Below are positions 25,136 through 33,687 of a DNA stretch of 64,000 nucleotides, piece by piece; the first letter of the stretch is position 1; every line of letters starts with the position of its first letter. The DNA is from Bradyrhizobium sp. 149 (GTDB taxonomy: Bacteria; Pseudomonadota; Alphaproteobacteria; Rhizobiales; Xanthobacteraceae). The notes beneath the pieces are model-generated. The model saw only the letters and a program-made list of their open reading frames with translations. It was not told the origin of the DNA and ran no database searches. The DNA lies in contig NZ_JADPKK010000004.1 in the NCBI RefSeq assembly GCF_023073915.1, positions 1 through 64,000 on the forward strand. The letters are read 5' to 3'. The translations under genes and the position numbers were made by a program.

Positions 25136-26578
25136 TCAGACGGAAGCCGGCCCCGAGGCGAGGCCGAACTTGGCGAGCTTCTTGTAGAAAGTCGCGCGCG
25201 AGATCCGCAGCATCCGCGCGGCTTCGGAGATCTGGCCGTTGCTGGCGGCGAGCGCCTGCTCGAGTGTCTGCTTCTCGAACTCGGCCTCGGCTTCGGCATA
25301 GGGCACGACGAGTCCGCCCGGACGTGCGGGCGATGCCAGCCTGACCTCGGTGCCGACGGGGAGGATGCGGGCGAAATCGTCGCCGGTCAGCCGTCCGGAA
25401 TCGCTGAGGATCAGCGCGCGCTCCAGGATGTTGCGGAGCTCGCGCACGTTTCCTGGCCAATCGTAGCGCGCGAGCGCGGCGAGTGCGCTCGGCGTGATCC
25501 TGGCGCTGACGTAGTCCCCGGATGCGCTGATGTCCTCGAGCAGGCGGGCGCAGATCTCGGGGAGATCATCGAGGCACTGGCGCAGCGGCGGCAGATCGAT
25601 CGAGAGGACGTTGAGACGATAATAGAGGTCGGGCCGGAACGCACCGTCGCTGACGCGCTTGCGCAGGTCCACATTGGTGGCGGCGACCACGCGCAGGTCG
25701 ACCTTGGAGATCTTGTCCGAACCGAGCGGCTCGATCTCGCGCTCCTGGAGCACACGCAGCAGCTTGGCCTGCAATTGCAACGGCATCTCGCCGATTTCGT
25801 CGAGGAACAGCGTGCCGCCGTCGGCGAGGCGGAACTTGCCCTCGCGCCCCCTTCGGTCGGCGCCGGTATAGGCGCCCGGCGCGGTGCCGAAGAATTCCGA
25901 TTCGATCAGCGTGTCGGGGACCGCCGCGACATTGACGCTGACGAACGGCTTTTCCGCGCGGGACGAGGCGTTGTGAATTGCCTGGGCCAGCATCTCCTTG
26001 CCGGTTCCGGTCTCGCCGGTGAGGAGCACTGTGACGCTCTGCCGCGCCGCGCGGCTTGCAAGCTCCTTGGCCTGCGCGATTCCCGGCGTCGTACCGACGA
26101 AGTCGGCGAAGGTGAAGCGCGCCGCGCGGGGATTGGACAATTGCCGCCGCGCCAGCCGCAGATCGCTCTCGAGCTGGGCTACGCGGGCGAGCAACGGCTT
26201 GAGGCTTTCGAGGTGGTCGTAGAGCACGAAGCCGATCGCGCCGATCACCTGGCCGTTCTCGTCCTCGATCGGCATGCGGGTGACGACGAGCTGCTCGCCG
26301 CCGAGCTCCATGATGTCGAGCAGGATCGGCTCGCCGGTCTCGGCCACCTTCCGCATCAGGCTGTTCGGAATGACCTCCTCGATCGGCCGGCCGATCGCTT
26401 CACTGGTGCGCTTGAGGCCGAGGGAGGCGAGATATTTTTCGTTGACATAGACCACCCGCCCGCCGCGATCGATCGCGATGGCGCCCTCGCAGAGGTTTTC
26501 CAGCCGCTCGAACAGCGTCTCCATCGCGCGCGCACGGAGATAGGCGGGATCGCTAATGGAGGAGGAAGAGGCAGACAT
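25136..26578 (-). CDS. Sigma-54-dependent transcriptional activator (PAS-AAA-Fis)
   Basis: 480 residues. An N-terminal PAS domain (about 18-125, MELGGEQLVVTRMPIEDENG) senses the signal; a short coiled region follows. The AAA+ core has Walker A GETGTGKE (about 188-195), the sigma-54 contact loop GAYTGA (235-240, a conservative F to Y change from GAFTGA), Walker B GGTLFLDEIGE and the sensor II arginine region WPGNVREL. A Fis-type helix-turn-helix (GQISEAARMLRISRATFYKK) ends the protein. There is no receiver domain. PAS-bEBPs of this layout often control catabolic operons. Expected targets are the transporter and CoA-transferase genes downstream. Confidence 0.9.
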   Translation of the reverse strand: MSASSSSISDPAYLRARAMETLFERLENLCEGAIAIDRGGRVVYVNEKYLASLGLKRTSEAIGRPIEEVIPNSLMRKVAETGEPILLDIMELGGEQLVVTRMPIEDENGQVIGAIGFVLYDHLESLKPLLARVAQLESDLRLARRQLSNPRAARFTFADFVGTTPGIAQAKELASRAARQSVTVLLTGETGTGKEMLAQAIHNASSRAEKPFVSVNVAAVPDTLIESEFFGTAPGAYTGADRRGREGKFRLADGGTLFLDEIGEMPLQLQAKLLRVLQEREIEPLGSDKISKVDLRVVAATNVDLRKRVSDGAFRPDLYYRLNVLSIDLPPLRQCLDDLPEICARLLEDISASGDYVSARITPSALAALARYDWPGNVRELRNILERALILSDSGRLTGDDFARILPVGTEVRLASPARPGGLVVPYAEAEAEFEKQTLEQALAASNGQISEAARMLRISRATFYKKLAKFGLASGPASV

Positions 26579-26727
26579 CACATACCTCGGGGAAGTCCGC
26601 CTGCTTATTACCAAAAGGCGAGCAATATCAAAGAGTGAAAACGGGCTTGGGCCATCGATACGCTCTCAGCCGTCGTCCTGGATTTCGCTAGGACGCCCCG
26701 GAGATTGTTGCGCCGACCTCGCGCCCC

Positions 26728-28473
26728 CTACCGCCGATACCCGTTCGCCCGGGAATAGCCCTGCCGGTTCTGTTGCGTCGGGCGGCTTGTGACGCCGGCG
26801 CGTGCTTCGCTGGAGAGGGGCGTTGCGAGCTTCAGCTCCTCCAGGAAGATCGGCCGGGCAAAATAATAGCCCTGCGCGTAACGGATCTTGGTCGCAGCCT
26901 GGAGATAGGTGAGCTCCTCGTAGGATTCGATGCCTTCGGCAATCACGGTCATGCCGAGCGCTTCGCTCAGGGATTCGATCGCGCGCAAGATCCCCTGGTT
27001 GCGTGGGCGCTTATGGATATCGGTGATGAAGGAGCGGTCGATCTTGATCTCGTCCGCAGTGATGTCGGCGAGCGCCGAAAGCGAGGAATAGCCGGTGCCG
27101 AAATCGTCGATCGAGATGCCGACGCCGAGCTTGCGGAACATCGGCAGGATCTCGGCCTGGAAATGATTCTTGGCAACGAAGGCGTCTTCCGTCACCTCGA
27201 TCATGAAGCGCTGCGGAAAGCCGGTGTCGTCGAGCGCCTGCGCAAAGCTGCGCATGAATTCGAGGTTGCCGGCCTGCTTGGCCGCGACATTGATGCTGAT
27301 GGACGCTTCCGCACCGAAGGTCTCGTTGATCAGGTCGATCGATTTGACGATCTCGCCGAGCACCAGATGGGTCAGTTCGTCGATCAGCCCGAGTTCGGTG
27401 GCGAGATTGATGAACGAGCCGGGCGCCTGGATCACGCCCTCATCGTCGCGCAGCCGCACCAAGGCCTCAATGCCCTTTACGTCCTGTGTGCGGATATCGA
27501 CCTTGGACTGGAAGGCGCAGCAGAAGCGCTTCTCCAGGATAGCCTGCCGAAGCGACTGCTCGATCTTCATCCGCGCCAGGGCCTCGCGCTCCATGCTGGA
27601 GTCGAAGAAGGCCGCCGATCCCTTGCCGTCATTCTTGATGCTGTACATCGCGATGTCGGCGTTCTGACGCAATGTCTCGAAGCTGCTTCCGTGGTCGGGA
27701 TAGAGGCTGATGCCGACCGAGGTGGAGGCGAAGACCTCCGAATTGTCGATGAAGAACGGTGCTGTCAGCCGCTGCAGCGTCGATTGCATGAACTCGGCGA
27801 CTTCCTCCTGGCTTTGGATCGGAGAGAGCAGCAGCAGGAATTCGTCGCCGGAGATGCGCGACAGCATATCCGAATCGCGCAAGTCTCGCCCGAGCCGCTT
27901 CGACAGTTCGACCAGCAGGGCATCGCCCACCGCGTGGCCGTAATAGTCGTTGATGTGCTTGAAATTGTCGATGTCGAGAAAGGCGAGCGCAAAGCGCTCG
28001 CCGGTGCGACCCTGCGCGAGCAGGCTGGTGGCGCGATGTTCGATCACGCGCCGCGAGGGCAGGCCGGTCAGCTCGTCGAAATAGGCTGAACGGAACAGCT
28101 GGTCCTCGAAATTCTTCTGCTCGGTGATGTCGGAGGACGCCGAGATCAGCAGCTCGCGTCCGTCGAGGCGGACCGGATGATGCGTGGTCAGCAGCACCTG
28201 GCGTGCGGCTCCGTCGTGCAGCGCTTCCTCGGCGACGACCGTACGGCCGGAACTCAGGGCCTGCCGGCAGGCCTCCCGGCGCGGCGCGAGATCGCGGGAG
28301 GGACGGCTGCCGTCCATGCCGAGCTGGGCGCACGCGACATCGTTGACCAGGAGAAGTTCGCCTTGCGCGTCCTGCACGGTCAGCCCGGCAGGCAGCATTC
28401 TAACGATTTCCTTGAGAAATCCGAGTTCGGCTTCACTCGCGCCGGAATATTTGTTGTCGTTCATAGAAGTCAT
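26728..28473 (-). CDS. PAS-GGDEF-EAL cyclic-di-GMP protein with SGDEF variant
   Basis: 581 residues, cytoplasmic. A PAS domain (about 15-130) is followed by GGDEF (about 135-300) whose signature is RISGDEF, with serine replacing the first glycine, and an RDSD I-site correctly placed five residues before it. The EAL domain has GIEALVRLR, the glutamates of IEVTEDAF, IDDFGTGYSS and AEGIESYEE, so phosphodiesterase residues are complete. Cyclase activity may be weak or lost; the GGDEF domain might instead bind GTP or cyclic di-GMP to regulate EAL. The start MTSMNDNK (28473) has no strong ribosome site; ATG at 28464 is an alternative. Confidence 0.85.
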   Translation of the reverse strand: MTSMNDNKYSGASEAELGFLKEIVRMLPAGLTVQDAQGELLLVNDVACAQLGMDGSRPSRDLAPRREACRQALSSGRTVVAEEALHDGAARQVLLTTHHPVRLDGRELLISASSDITEQKNFEDQLFRSAYFDELTGLPSRRVIEHRATSLLAQGRTGERFALAFLDIDNFKHINDYYGHAVGDALLVELSKRLGRDLRDSDMLSRISGDEFLLLLSPIQSQEEVAEFMQSTLQRLTAPFFIDNSEVFASTSVGISLYPDHGSSFETLRQNADIAMYSIKNDGKGSAAFFDSSMEREALARMKIEQSLRQAILEKRFCCAFQSKVDIRTQDVKGIEALVRLRDDEGVIQAPGSFINLATELGLIDELTHLVLGEIVKSIDLINETFGAEASISINVAAKQAGNLEFMRSFAQALDDTGFPQRFMIEVTEDAFVAKNHFQAEILPMFRKLGVGISIDDFGTGYSSLSALADITADEIKIDRSFITDIHKRPRNQGILRAIESLSEALGMTVIAEGIESYEELTYLQAATKIRYAQGYYFARPIFLEELKLATPLSSEARAGVTSRPTQQNRQGYSRANGYRR

Positions 28474-28665
28474 GAATCTTGTTTTTTCAGCGCGCGTTGC
28501 AATGACCGCGATCTTGCGCGGTTGCCTCTTAGGTTTGGTTAAGGGGTCCGGAGAAATACGGGGGTGTTTTGCGGCGATGCGACGCGCGCAGCCCATCGTC
28601 ATTAACAGAGGGTCAACGCACCCGGCGAAACCGCGAGCGCGCGATCGGGTTTTGTTGCGTTGTGT

Positions 28666-29631
28666 CTAACCGCTTTTGGGAATGCGACATTGCATGGTGC
28701 AATGAAGTCCGGTCCTGAGATAGGACACCTCCGTCTTGCCGTCGAAGGCCGACAGCGCCGACTTCAACAGCTTGGTGCCGAAACCCGGCTCGGAGACCTT
28801 GTCGATGCTCGGGCCCTCGGTTTCATCCCAGGTAACGGTCAGGCGATCGTCGCTGACGGTCCATGACACCTGCAACAAGCCGCGCGGCGCGGAGAACGCG
28901 CCATATTTACCCGCATTGGTGGCGAGTTCGTGAAACATCAGGGACAGCGTGACCGCAAGCTTCGGCGGCAGGAACAGCCGGTCGCCGTTGAGCGTGAAGC
29001 GGATATGGCCGTAAGGGCCGAGCTCGGAGATCAGGAGGTCGCGAATGTCGCAGCCGGCCTTGTCGATCCGCGAAATCAAGTCGTCGGTCGCGGCAAGCGA
29101 CCGCAGCCGCGGATCGATCCGGGCCCAGATTTGCGGCTGATCGTGCAGCACCTGATGCAGCACGGCATGCACCGTCGACAGCTTGTTCTTCAGCCGGTGC
29201 TGGAGCTCGTCGACCAGCAGCTTGCGGTAGTCTTCTTCCTCGATCAGCCGTCTGGAAATCCGGCGCTGCTCGACCAGGAGCGAGCGATAGTGCTCGACGC
29301 CCCAGATGGTGAGCGCGCAGACCGCCCAATAGAGCGCCAGCAGGGCGAACCGCGCGTGATCGGCAAAGGCATCGCCGAAATTCACGACGACGCCGAGCAC
29401 GCCGCCGACCAGCGCCGTGATGATGCCGATGCGGAAGCCGCCGAACGCGGCCGCAAAGAACACGGCCGGGAAATACGGCGTGAAATAGACGTCGGGCCGC
29501 ACATGGGCGAGAGCCCAGCGCGCCAGCGTCGCAACCAGCAGGCAGGCGACCGCAAACGCAAGGCTCAGCCCGAGCGATGGCGGTGCCACGCCCTGCCAGC
29601 CTTTGCGGAATTCGTCGATCAGCTTCCCCAT
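28666..29631 (-). CDS. HWE/HisKA_2-type sensor histidine kinase
   Basis: 321 residues. The N-terminal about 110 residues hold three to four membrane helices of the DUF4118/KdpD-like type (YFTPYFPAVFFAAAFGGFRI). The phosphoacceptor helix has LVDELQHRLKNKLSTVHAVL with His145, and the ATPase domain has FHELATNAGKYGAFS, both typical of HWE or HisKA_2 kinases. Such kinases often feed general stress response regulators (PhyR) or light and nutrient pathways in Rhizobiales. No response regulator is adjacent, so its partner lies elsewhere. Confidence 0.88.
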   Translation of the reverse strand: MGKLIDEFRKGWQGVAPPSLGLSLAFAVACLLVATLARWALAHVRPDVYFTPYFPAVFFAAAFGGFRIGIITALVGGVLGVVVNFGDAFADHARFALLALYWAVCALTIWGVEHYRSLLVEQRRISRRLIEEEDYRKLLVDELQHRLKNKLSTVHAVLHQVLHDQPQIWARIDPRLRSLAATDDLISRIDKAGCDIRDLLISELGPYGHIRFTLNGDRLFLPPKLAVTLSLMFHELATNAGKYGAFSAPRGLLQVSWTVSDDRLTVTWDETEGPSIDKVSEPGFGTKLLKSALSAFDGKTEVSYLRTGLHCTMQCRIPKSG

Positions 29632-29822
29632 GCGCAGTCCGGTCGCGATATGCGTTCGACAATCGAGCGGTCGCCAGGAATGTTACGCAGGTCGTCGGCG
29701 CAAGCAAAGCTTGCCTTGGTGATAGCCGGCAGGAATAGTGCCTGCTGCGGCGCCGAGTGTCGCGGCGCCGTCGATCGGTGTCCGCTATCAGGCGTCAAGG
29801 GGTTCGAAAACAGGGACATTCC

Positions 29823-30665
29823 ATGGGCAGGCTGGATGGCAAGGTCGCGGTGATCACGGGCGCGACGAGCGGGATCGGGTTGCGGACTGCGGAAGTCTTC
29901 GTTGCCGAAGGTGCCAAAATTGTGATCGCGGGCCGGCGTATACCGGAAGGCGAGGCGCTGGCGAAGCAGCTCGGGGCGAATTGCGTCTTCCGCCAGACCG
30001 ATGTGACGGTCGAAGCGCAGATGCAGGCGCTGATCGCGCTCGCGGTGGACAAATTCGGCCGTATCGACTGCCTGTTCAACAATGCCGGCGGCCCGGCGCA
30101 GACCGGCGGTATCGAAGGCCTCGAGGTCGAGCGCTTCGACGCGGCGATGGCAACCCTGGTGCGCAGCGTCATGCTCGGCATGAAGCACGCCGCGCCCACC
30201 ATGAAGAAGCAGGGTTTTGGCAGCATCATCAACAACGGCAGCATCGCGGGCCGTCTGGCCGGCTTCTCGTCCTCGATGGTCTATGGGGCGGCCAAGGCCG
30301 CGGTGATCCACCTCACCAAATGCGTGGCGATGGAGCTTGGCGAATCCAACGTCCGCGTCAACTCGATCTCGCCCGGCGCGATCGCGACCGGCATTTTCGG
30401 CAAGGCGCTTGGGCTATCGACCGATGCGGCGGAGAAGACGCCGGCGGTGATGCGCGAGGTCTACAAGACCGCGCAGCCGATCCCGCGCGCCGGCCTCCCT
30501 GATGACATCGCCCATGCCGCGGTGTTCCTGGCCAGCGACGAATCCAGCTTCATCAACGGCCACGACCTCGTCATCGACGGCGCCATGACCGGCGGCCGCA
30601 ACTGGAGCCAGCAGCAGCAGGGCTACGTGGCCCTGCGCAAGGCGTTCGATCAGGGGGCCGGGTAG
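29823..30665 (+). CDS. Short-chain dehydrogenase/reductase
   Basis: 280 residues, classical SDR. The nucleotide-binding motif TGATSGIG is at 12-19, NNAGG at 86-90, and the catalytic residues are Ser140 (NNGSIAG), Tyr154 and Lys158 (YGAAK). The adenosine-side residues AGRR after beta-2 favour NADP(H). The C-terminus GHDLVIDGAMTGGRN is typical. The substrate is unknown. The start MGRLDGKVAV is the usual N-terminus. It is monocistronic, convergent with the P450 gene, with a palindromic repeat between. Confidence 0.9.
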   Translation: MGRLDGKVAVITGATSGIGLRTAEVFVAEGAKIVIAGRRIPEGEALAKQLGANCVFRQTDVTVEAQMQALIALAVDKFGRIDCLFNNAGGPAQTGGIEGLEVERFDAAMATLVRSVMLGMKHAAPTMKKQGFGSIINNGSIAGRLAGFSSSMVYGAAKAAVIHLTKCVAMELGESNVRVNSISPGAIATGIFGKALGLSTDAAEKTPAVMREVYKTAQPIPRAGLPDDIAHAAVFLASDESSFINGHDLVIDGAMTGGRNWSQQQQGYVALRKAFDQGAG

Positions 30666-30684
30666 TTTCGTCATCGCGAGTTTG

Positions 30685-30772
30685 GTCATTGCGAGGAGCG
30701 AAGCGACGAAGCAAATCCAGGCCGCTTCCGCGGAGGCAGTCTGGATTGCTTCGCTTCGCTCCTCGCAATGAC
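30685..30772. repeat. Interspersed palindromic repeat, GCGAGGAGCGAAGC family, copy 1
   Basis: The left arm GTCATTGCGAGGAGCGAAGC (30685-30704) is mirrored by the right arm ending CGCTCCTCGCAATGAC (30757-30772); both continue to ATCCAG/CTGGAT around a central CCGCTTCCGCGGAGG. The same family is found at 45121-45205. It lies between convergent genes and could terminate both. Confidence 0.9.
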
Positions 30773-30783
30773 GATCGGGATGC

Positions 30784-32160
30784 TCACACCGCCTTCACCC
30801 GTACCCGCAATCCGTCGCGCGGCTTAGGGATCGGCCACATCTGCCAGTCCGGCTTGTAGCCGGGTTCGAGCGACACCTCGATGTTCTGCAAGAAGTGCCG
30901 CGCGAAGCATTTGGCCTGCATGTAGGCGAAATGCAGGCCGAGGCACATATGCGCGCCACCGCCGAACGGCACCCAGGCAAAGCGGTGCCGGTTGCGCTGA
31001 GCCTCCTCGGTGAAGCGCAGCGGATCGAAGCGGTCCGGCTCCGGCCAGATGTCCTTCATGTGGTGGGTGTAGAGCGGATTGACGCCGATCGCAGTGCCGG
31101 CCGGAACCGCAAAACCCTTGAAGGTGAAATCGCGCATGGCGCGGCGCGGCATCGAGGGCACCGGAGGCCTGATCCGTAGTGCTTCCTTGAACGCCATCTC
31201 AGACAGCGGCATCTTTTCGAGGTCGTCGAAGCTGCTTGGCGCATCAGGGGCGAGCCCCAGCGCCATGACTTCCGCGCGAAGCTTGTCCTGCCAGTCGGGA
31301 TTTGCCGCGAGCTCGCCGATGAATGACGTCAGCGACGAGGTCAGCGTATCGTGCGCCGCCATCATCAGAAAGCTCATGTGGTCGATGATGTCTTGTTCCG
31401 AGAGCAGCGCGCCGTCCTCATGGGTTGCGCGGCAGAGCTGCGAGAACAGATCATCGCCGCCCTGATTGCCGCGTCGCAGCGGAATCTGCTCGCGGAAATA
31501 AGCGACGATGCGCTTGCGTCCCCTGACGCCGGCCGCCATCTGCGTGCCGGGCAGCGGTCGGCGGATCGGAGCGACGGCGGCGGCGACCATGTCGACGAAG
31601 GCGCGGTTGATCTCGTCGACCTCCGGCCCGATATCGGCGCCGAGAAAGGACGCGGCGGCGAGATCGAGCGTGAGCTGCTTCATCGCCGGATAAAGCTGCA
31701 TCTCGCCGGGCTTCGCCTTCCATTGCGCGACGCGTGCGGCGATACCGCGGTCGAGATCGCTCAGATACGACTTCATCGGTCCGGACTTGAACGCGACCGA
31801 CAGCGCCTTGCGGTGCAGCCGGTGCTCCTCGAAATCCAGCAGCATCAATCCGCGCGGAAACAACAGGCCGAGCACCTTGTTCCAGCCATGGGTCGAGGAG
31901 AACAGCTTTTGCTGGTCGAACAGCACGAGCTCGTTGGCCTCGGGGCCAAGCAGCACGACATTGGTCTCGCCGAAAAAATGCGTGCGATAGACCAGGCCGT
32001 ATTTGGCGCCGTTCGCCTCGATATGCCCCTTGGGGTCGGCGAGCACCTGAAAGGTCTTGCCAATGATCGGCCAGCCTTCGTCACCGGGGATGTGTGTCAG
32101 CTCGTTGCGCTTGGGCGGAGTGAAGCCGAGCGCAGGGGCGGCCACATTCTGCATCGACAT
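30784..32160 (-). CDS. Cytochrome P450
   Basis: 458 residues. The heme-ligand loop FGGGAHMCLG places Cys406, the I-helix oxygen groove is AAHDTLTS, and the K-helix ExxR is EALRIR. The N-terminus lacks a membrane anchor, so it is a soluble bacterial class I P450 needing ferredoxin partners, none of which is adjacent. The substrate is unknown; the sequence has some resemblance to CYP120/CYP26-like enzymes of retinoid or fatty-acid type (weak). It lies 64 bases after the flavin monooxygenase gene and could share its transcript. A 20-base palindrome stands 14 bases upstream of the ATG. Confidence 0.92.
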   Translation of the reverse strand: MSMQNVAAPALGFTPPKRNELTHIPGDEGWPIIGKTFQVLADPKGHIEANGAKYGLVYRTHFFGETNVVLLGPEANELVLFDQQKLFSSTHGWNKVLGLLFPRGLMLLDFEEHRLHRKALSVAFKSGPMKSYLSDLDRGIAARVAQWKAKPGEMQLYPAMKQLTLDLAAASFLGADIGPEVDEINRAFVDMVAAAVAPIRRPLPGTQMAAGVRGRKRIVAYFREQIPLRRGNQGGDDLFSQLCRATHEDGALLSEQDIIDHMSFLMMAAHDTLTSSLTSFIGELAANPDWQDKLRAEVMALGLAPDAPSSFDDLEKMPLSEMAFKEALRIRPPVPSMPRRAMRDFTFKGFAVPAGTAIGVNPLYTHHMKDIWPEPDRFDPLRFTEEAQRNRHRFAWVPFGGGAHMCLGLHFAYMQAKCFARHFLQNIEVSLEPGYKPDWQMWPIPKPRDGLRVRVKAV

Positions 32161-32173
32161 GACGATTGCTCCG

Positions 32174-32193
32174 GTTGGCTGGACCCAGCCAAC
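32174..32193. promoter_or_regulatory. Perfect palindrome upstream of the P450 start
   Basis: GTTGGCTGGACCCAGCCAAC has 9-bp perfect arms with a two-base centre. It lies 14-33 bases before the P450 ATG, between it and the LLM gene stop. It could be an operator or an RNA hairpin between the two genes. No regulator gene is adjacent. Confidence 0.5.
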
Positions 32194-32224
32194 ATAGCAC
32201 AATCCGGCTACGATGACTCTGCGC

Positions 32225-33457
32225 TTACCGTTTCGCCGCTTCCTTCAAATCCGGCGCGTTGACGGCCGGAATCGCAACGCGGCCGGCGCCGGTCACCTTC
32301 AACGCCTCGGCAGCCTTCTCGTTTTCCATGATCTTGGCCATCACGGCCTGTCCCGCACGTTCGAAGATAGCGCGATTCTCGATCACGAATTTTTGCGACT
32401 TGCGCAACCCGTCGATATAGCCGTTGATCTCCGGCACCACGTAGCGCGCGACAAGGTCCCAGCTTCGGCGCGTGTTCTCCGGATTGGCCCAGTCATGCAC
32501 GAAGCCGATGACGGCGCCGACACCGCCGGACACCTGCATCACATTCTTGATCATCTTGACGAGATCGTCGGGCGTGCCGATGACGGAGGCCGCGCCCTCG
32601 ACGAAGGCGGTCTTGTCCACGGCCTCGTCGGGTGAGGCGAACGCGGTCAGGCCCGGCCGCTGCAGCGTGCCGACGTTATATTCATTGTGCCAGCGCATCA
32701 GGCCGGGACCGGCCTCGCGGCGGGCCTGCTCGCGCGTCTCGGCGATGTGCCAGGTCAGCAGCACGCGCCAGTTCGCCCGATCGACCTTGGTGCCGTGTTT
32801 CTGGGCGGCGTCCTCGGCGAACTGCCATTGCTGCTGCAGCGACATCAGGCCCTGCGTCGTCATCGAACCCAGCGAGATGATGCCGATGCCGTATTTGCCG
32901 GCGAGCGTCATGCCGGAGGGCGAGATCTGCGAGGCCACCACGAACGGCATCTCTTCCTGCAGCGGCAGGAGCTGCAGCGCGGCGTCGTTCATGGTGAACC
33001 AGTCGCTCTTGGCGGTGACGCGTTCGCCGTCGAAGAGGCGGCGGATCACCCCGATCGCCTCGTCCTGGCGGTCGCGCTGGGTCATCGGATCGATGCCGAG
33101 CGTATGCGCGTCGGAGGCGAGCGCGCCGGGGCCGGAGCCGAAGATGGCGCGGCCGCCGGTCATGTGGTCGAGCTGCACCATGCGCTGCGCGACATTGTAG
33201 GGATGGTGATAGGGCAGCGACACCACGCCGGTGCCGAGCTTGATCCGCTTGGTGCGCTCGCCGGCCGCAGCCAGGAACATCTCGGGGGAGGCGATCATCT
33301 CCCAGCCGGAGGAATGATGTTCGCCGCACCAGAACTCGTCATAGCCGAGGCTATCCAACTGCTCGACCAGGTCGAGATCGCGCCGGAACTGGAGCATCGG
33401 ATGCTCCCCGATCGGATGATGCGGGGCAAGGAAGGCTCCGAACTTCAGGCGCGCCAT
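32225..33457 (-). CDS. LLM-class flavin-dependent oxidoreductase
   Basis: 410 residues, luciferase-like monooxygenase fold. Typical segments are MARLKFGAFLAPHHPIGEHP, DEFWCGEHHSSGWEM (active-site EHH), RTKRIKLGTGVVSLPYHHPY and GRAIFGSGPG. Such enzymes use reduced FMN supplied by a separate reductase to oxidise terpenes, alkanes or other small molecules. It is longer than many family members because of a helical C-terminal region (about 320-400). The gene precedes the P450, so the two oxidases may act on one pathway (inference). It is divergent from the DHA2 exporter. Confidence 0.9.
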   Translation of the reverse strand: MARLKFGAFLAPHHPIGEHPMLQFRRDLDLVEQLDSLGYDEFWCGEHHSSGWEMIASPEMFLAAAGERTKRIKLGTGVVSLPYHHPYNVAQRMVQLDHMTGGRAIFGSGPGALASDAHTLGIDPMTQRDRQDEAIGVIRRLFDGERVTAKSDWFTMNDAALQLLPLQEEMPFVVASQISPSGMTLAGKYGIGIISLGSMTTQGLMSLQQQWQFAEDAAQKHGTKVDRANWRVLLTWHIAETREQARREAGPGLMRWHNEYNVGTLQRPGLTAFASPDEAVDKTAFVEGAASVIGTPDDLVKMIKNVMQVSGGVGAVIGFVHDWANPENTRRSWDLVARYVVPEINGYIDGLRKSQKFVIENRAIFERAGQAVMAKIMENEKAAEALKVTGAGRVAIPAVNAPDLKEAAKR

Positions 33458-33687
33458 GGCGTTCTCTCCGGCGTTGATTTTTTGTTTGTTTGGTGCGCGA
33501 AGCTACGTGCTGGAGACAGCGAACGCAATCGCGCGATGTCCCGCGCGGCGGAATGCAGCCATGCGTCTGTCGTCTCCCTCTCCCTGCACGCGGAGAGAGG
33601 CGGAACGCGCATCCTACCTCTGAGGTAATCGCGGCACCGCTCAGGGTCTGAGATTATCGGCAACGACATCCGAAGGGTCGCGCGCCG

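Noticed and set aside
22691..26638. Open plus-strand frame of 1315 codons
   Set aside because: It is antisense to three well-supported genes (CoA-transferase, MHS transporter, sigma-54 activator), is arginine/aspartate/histidine-rich with no family motif, and is a normal by-product of high GC third-position bias.
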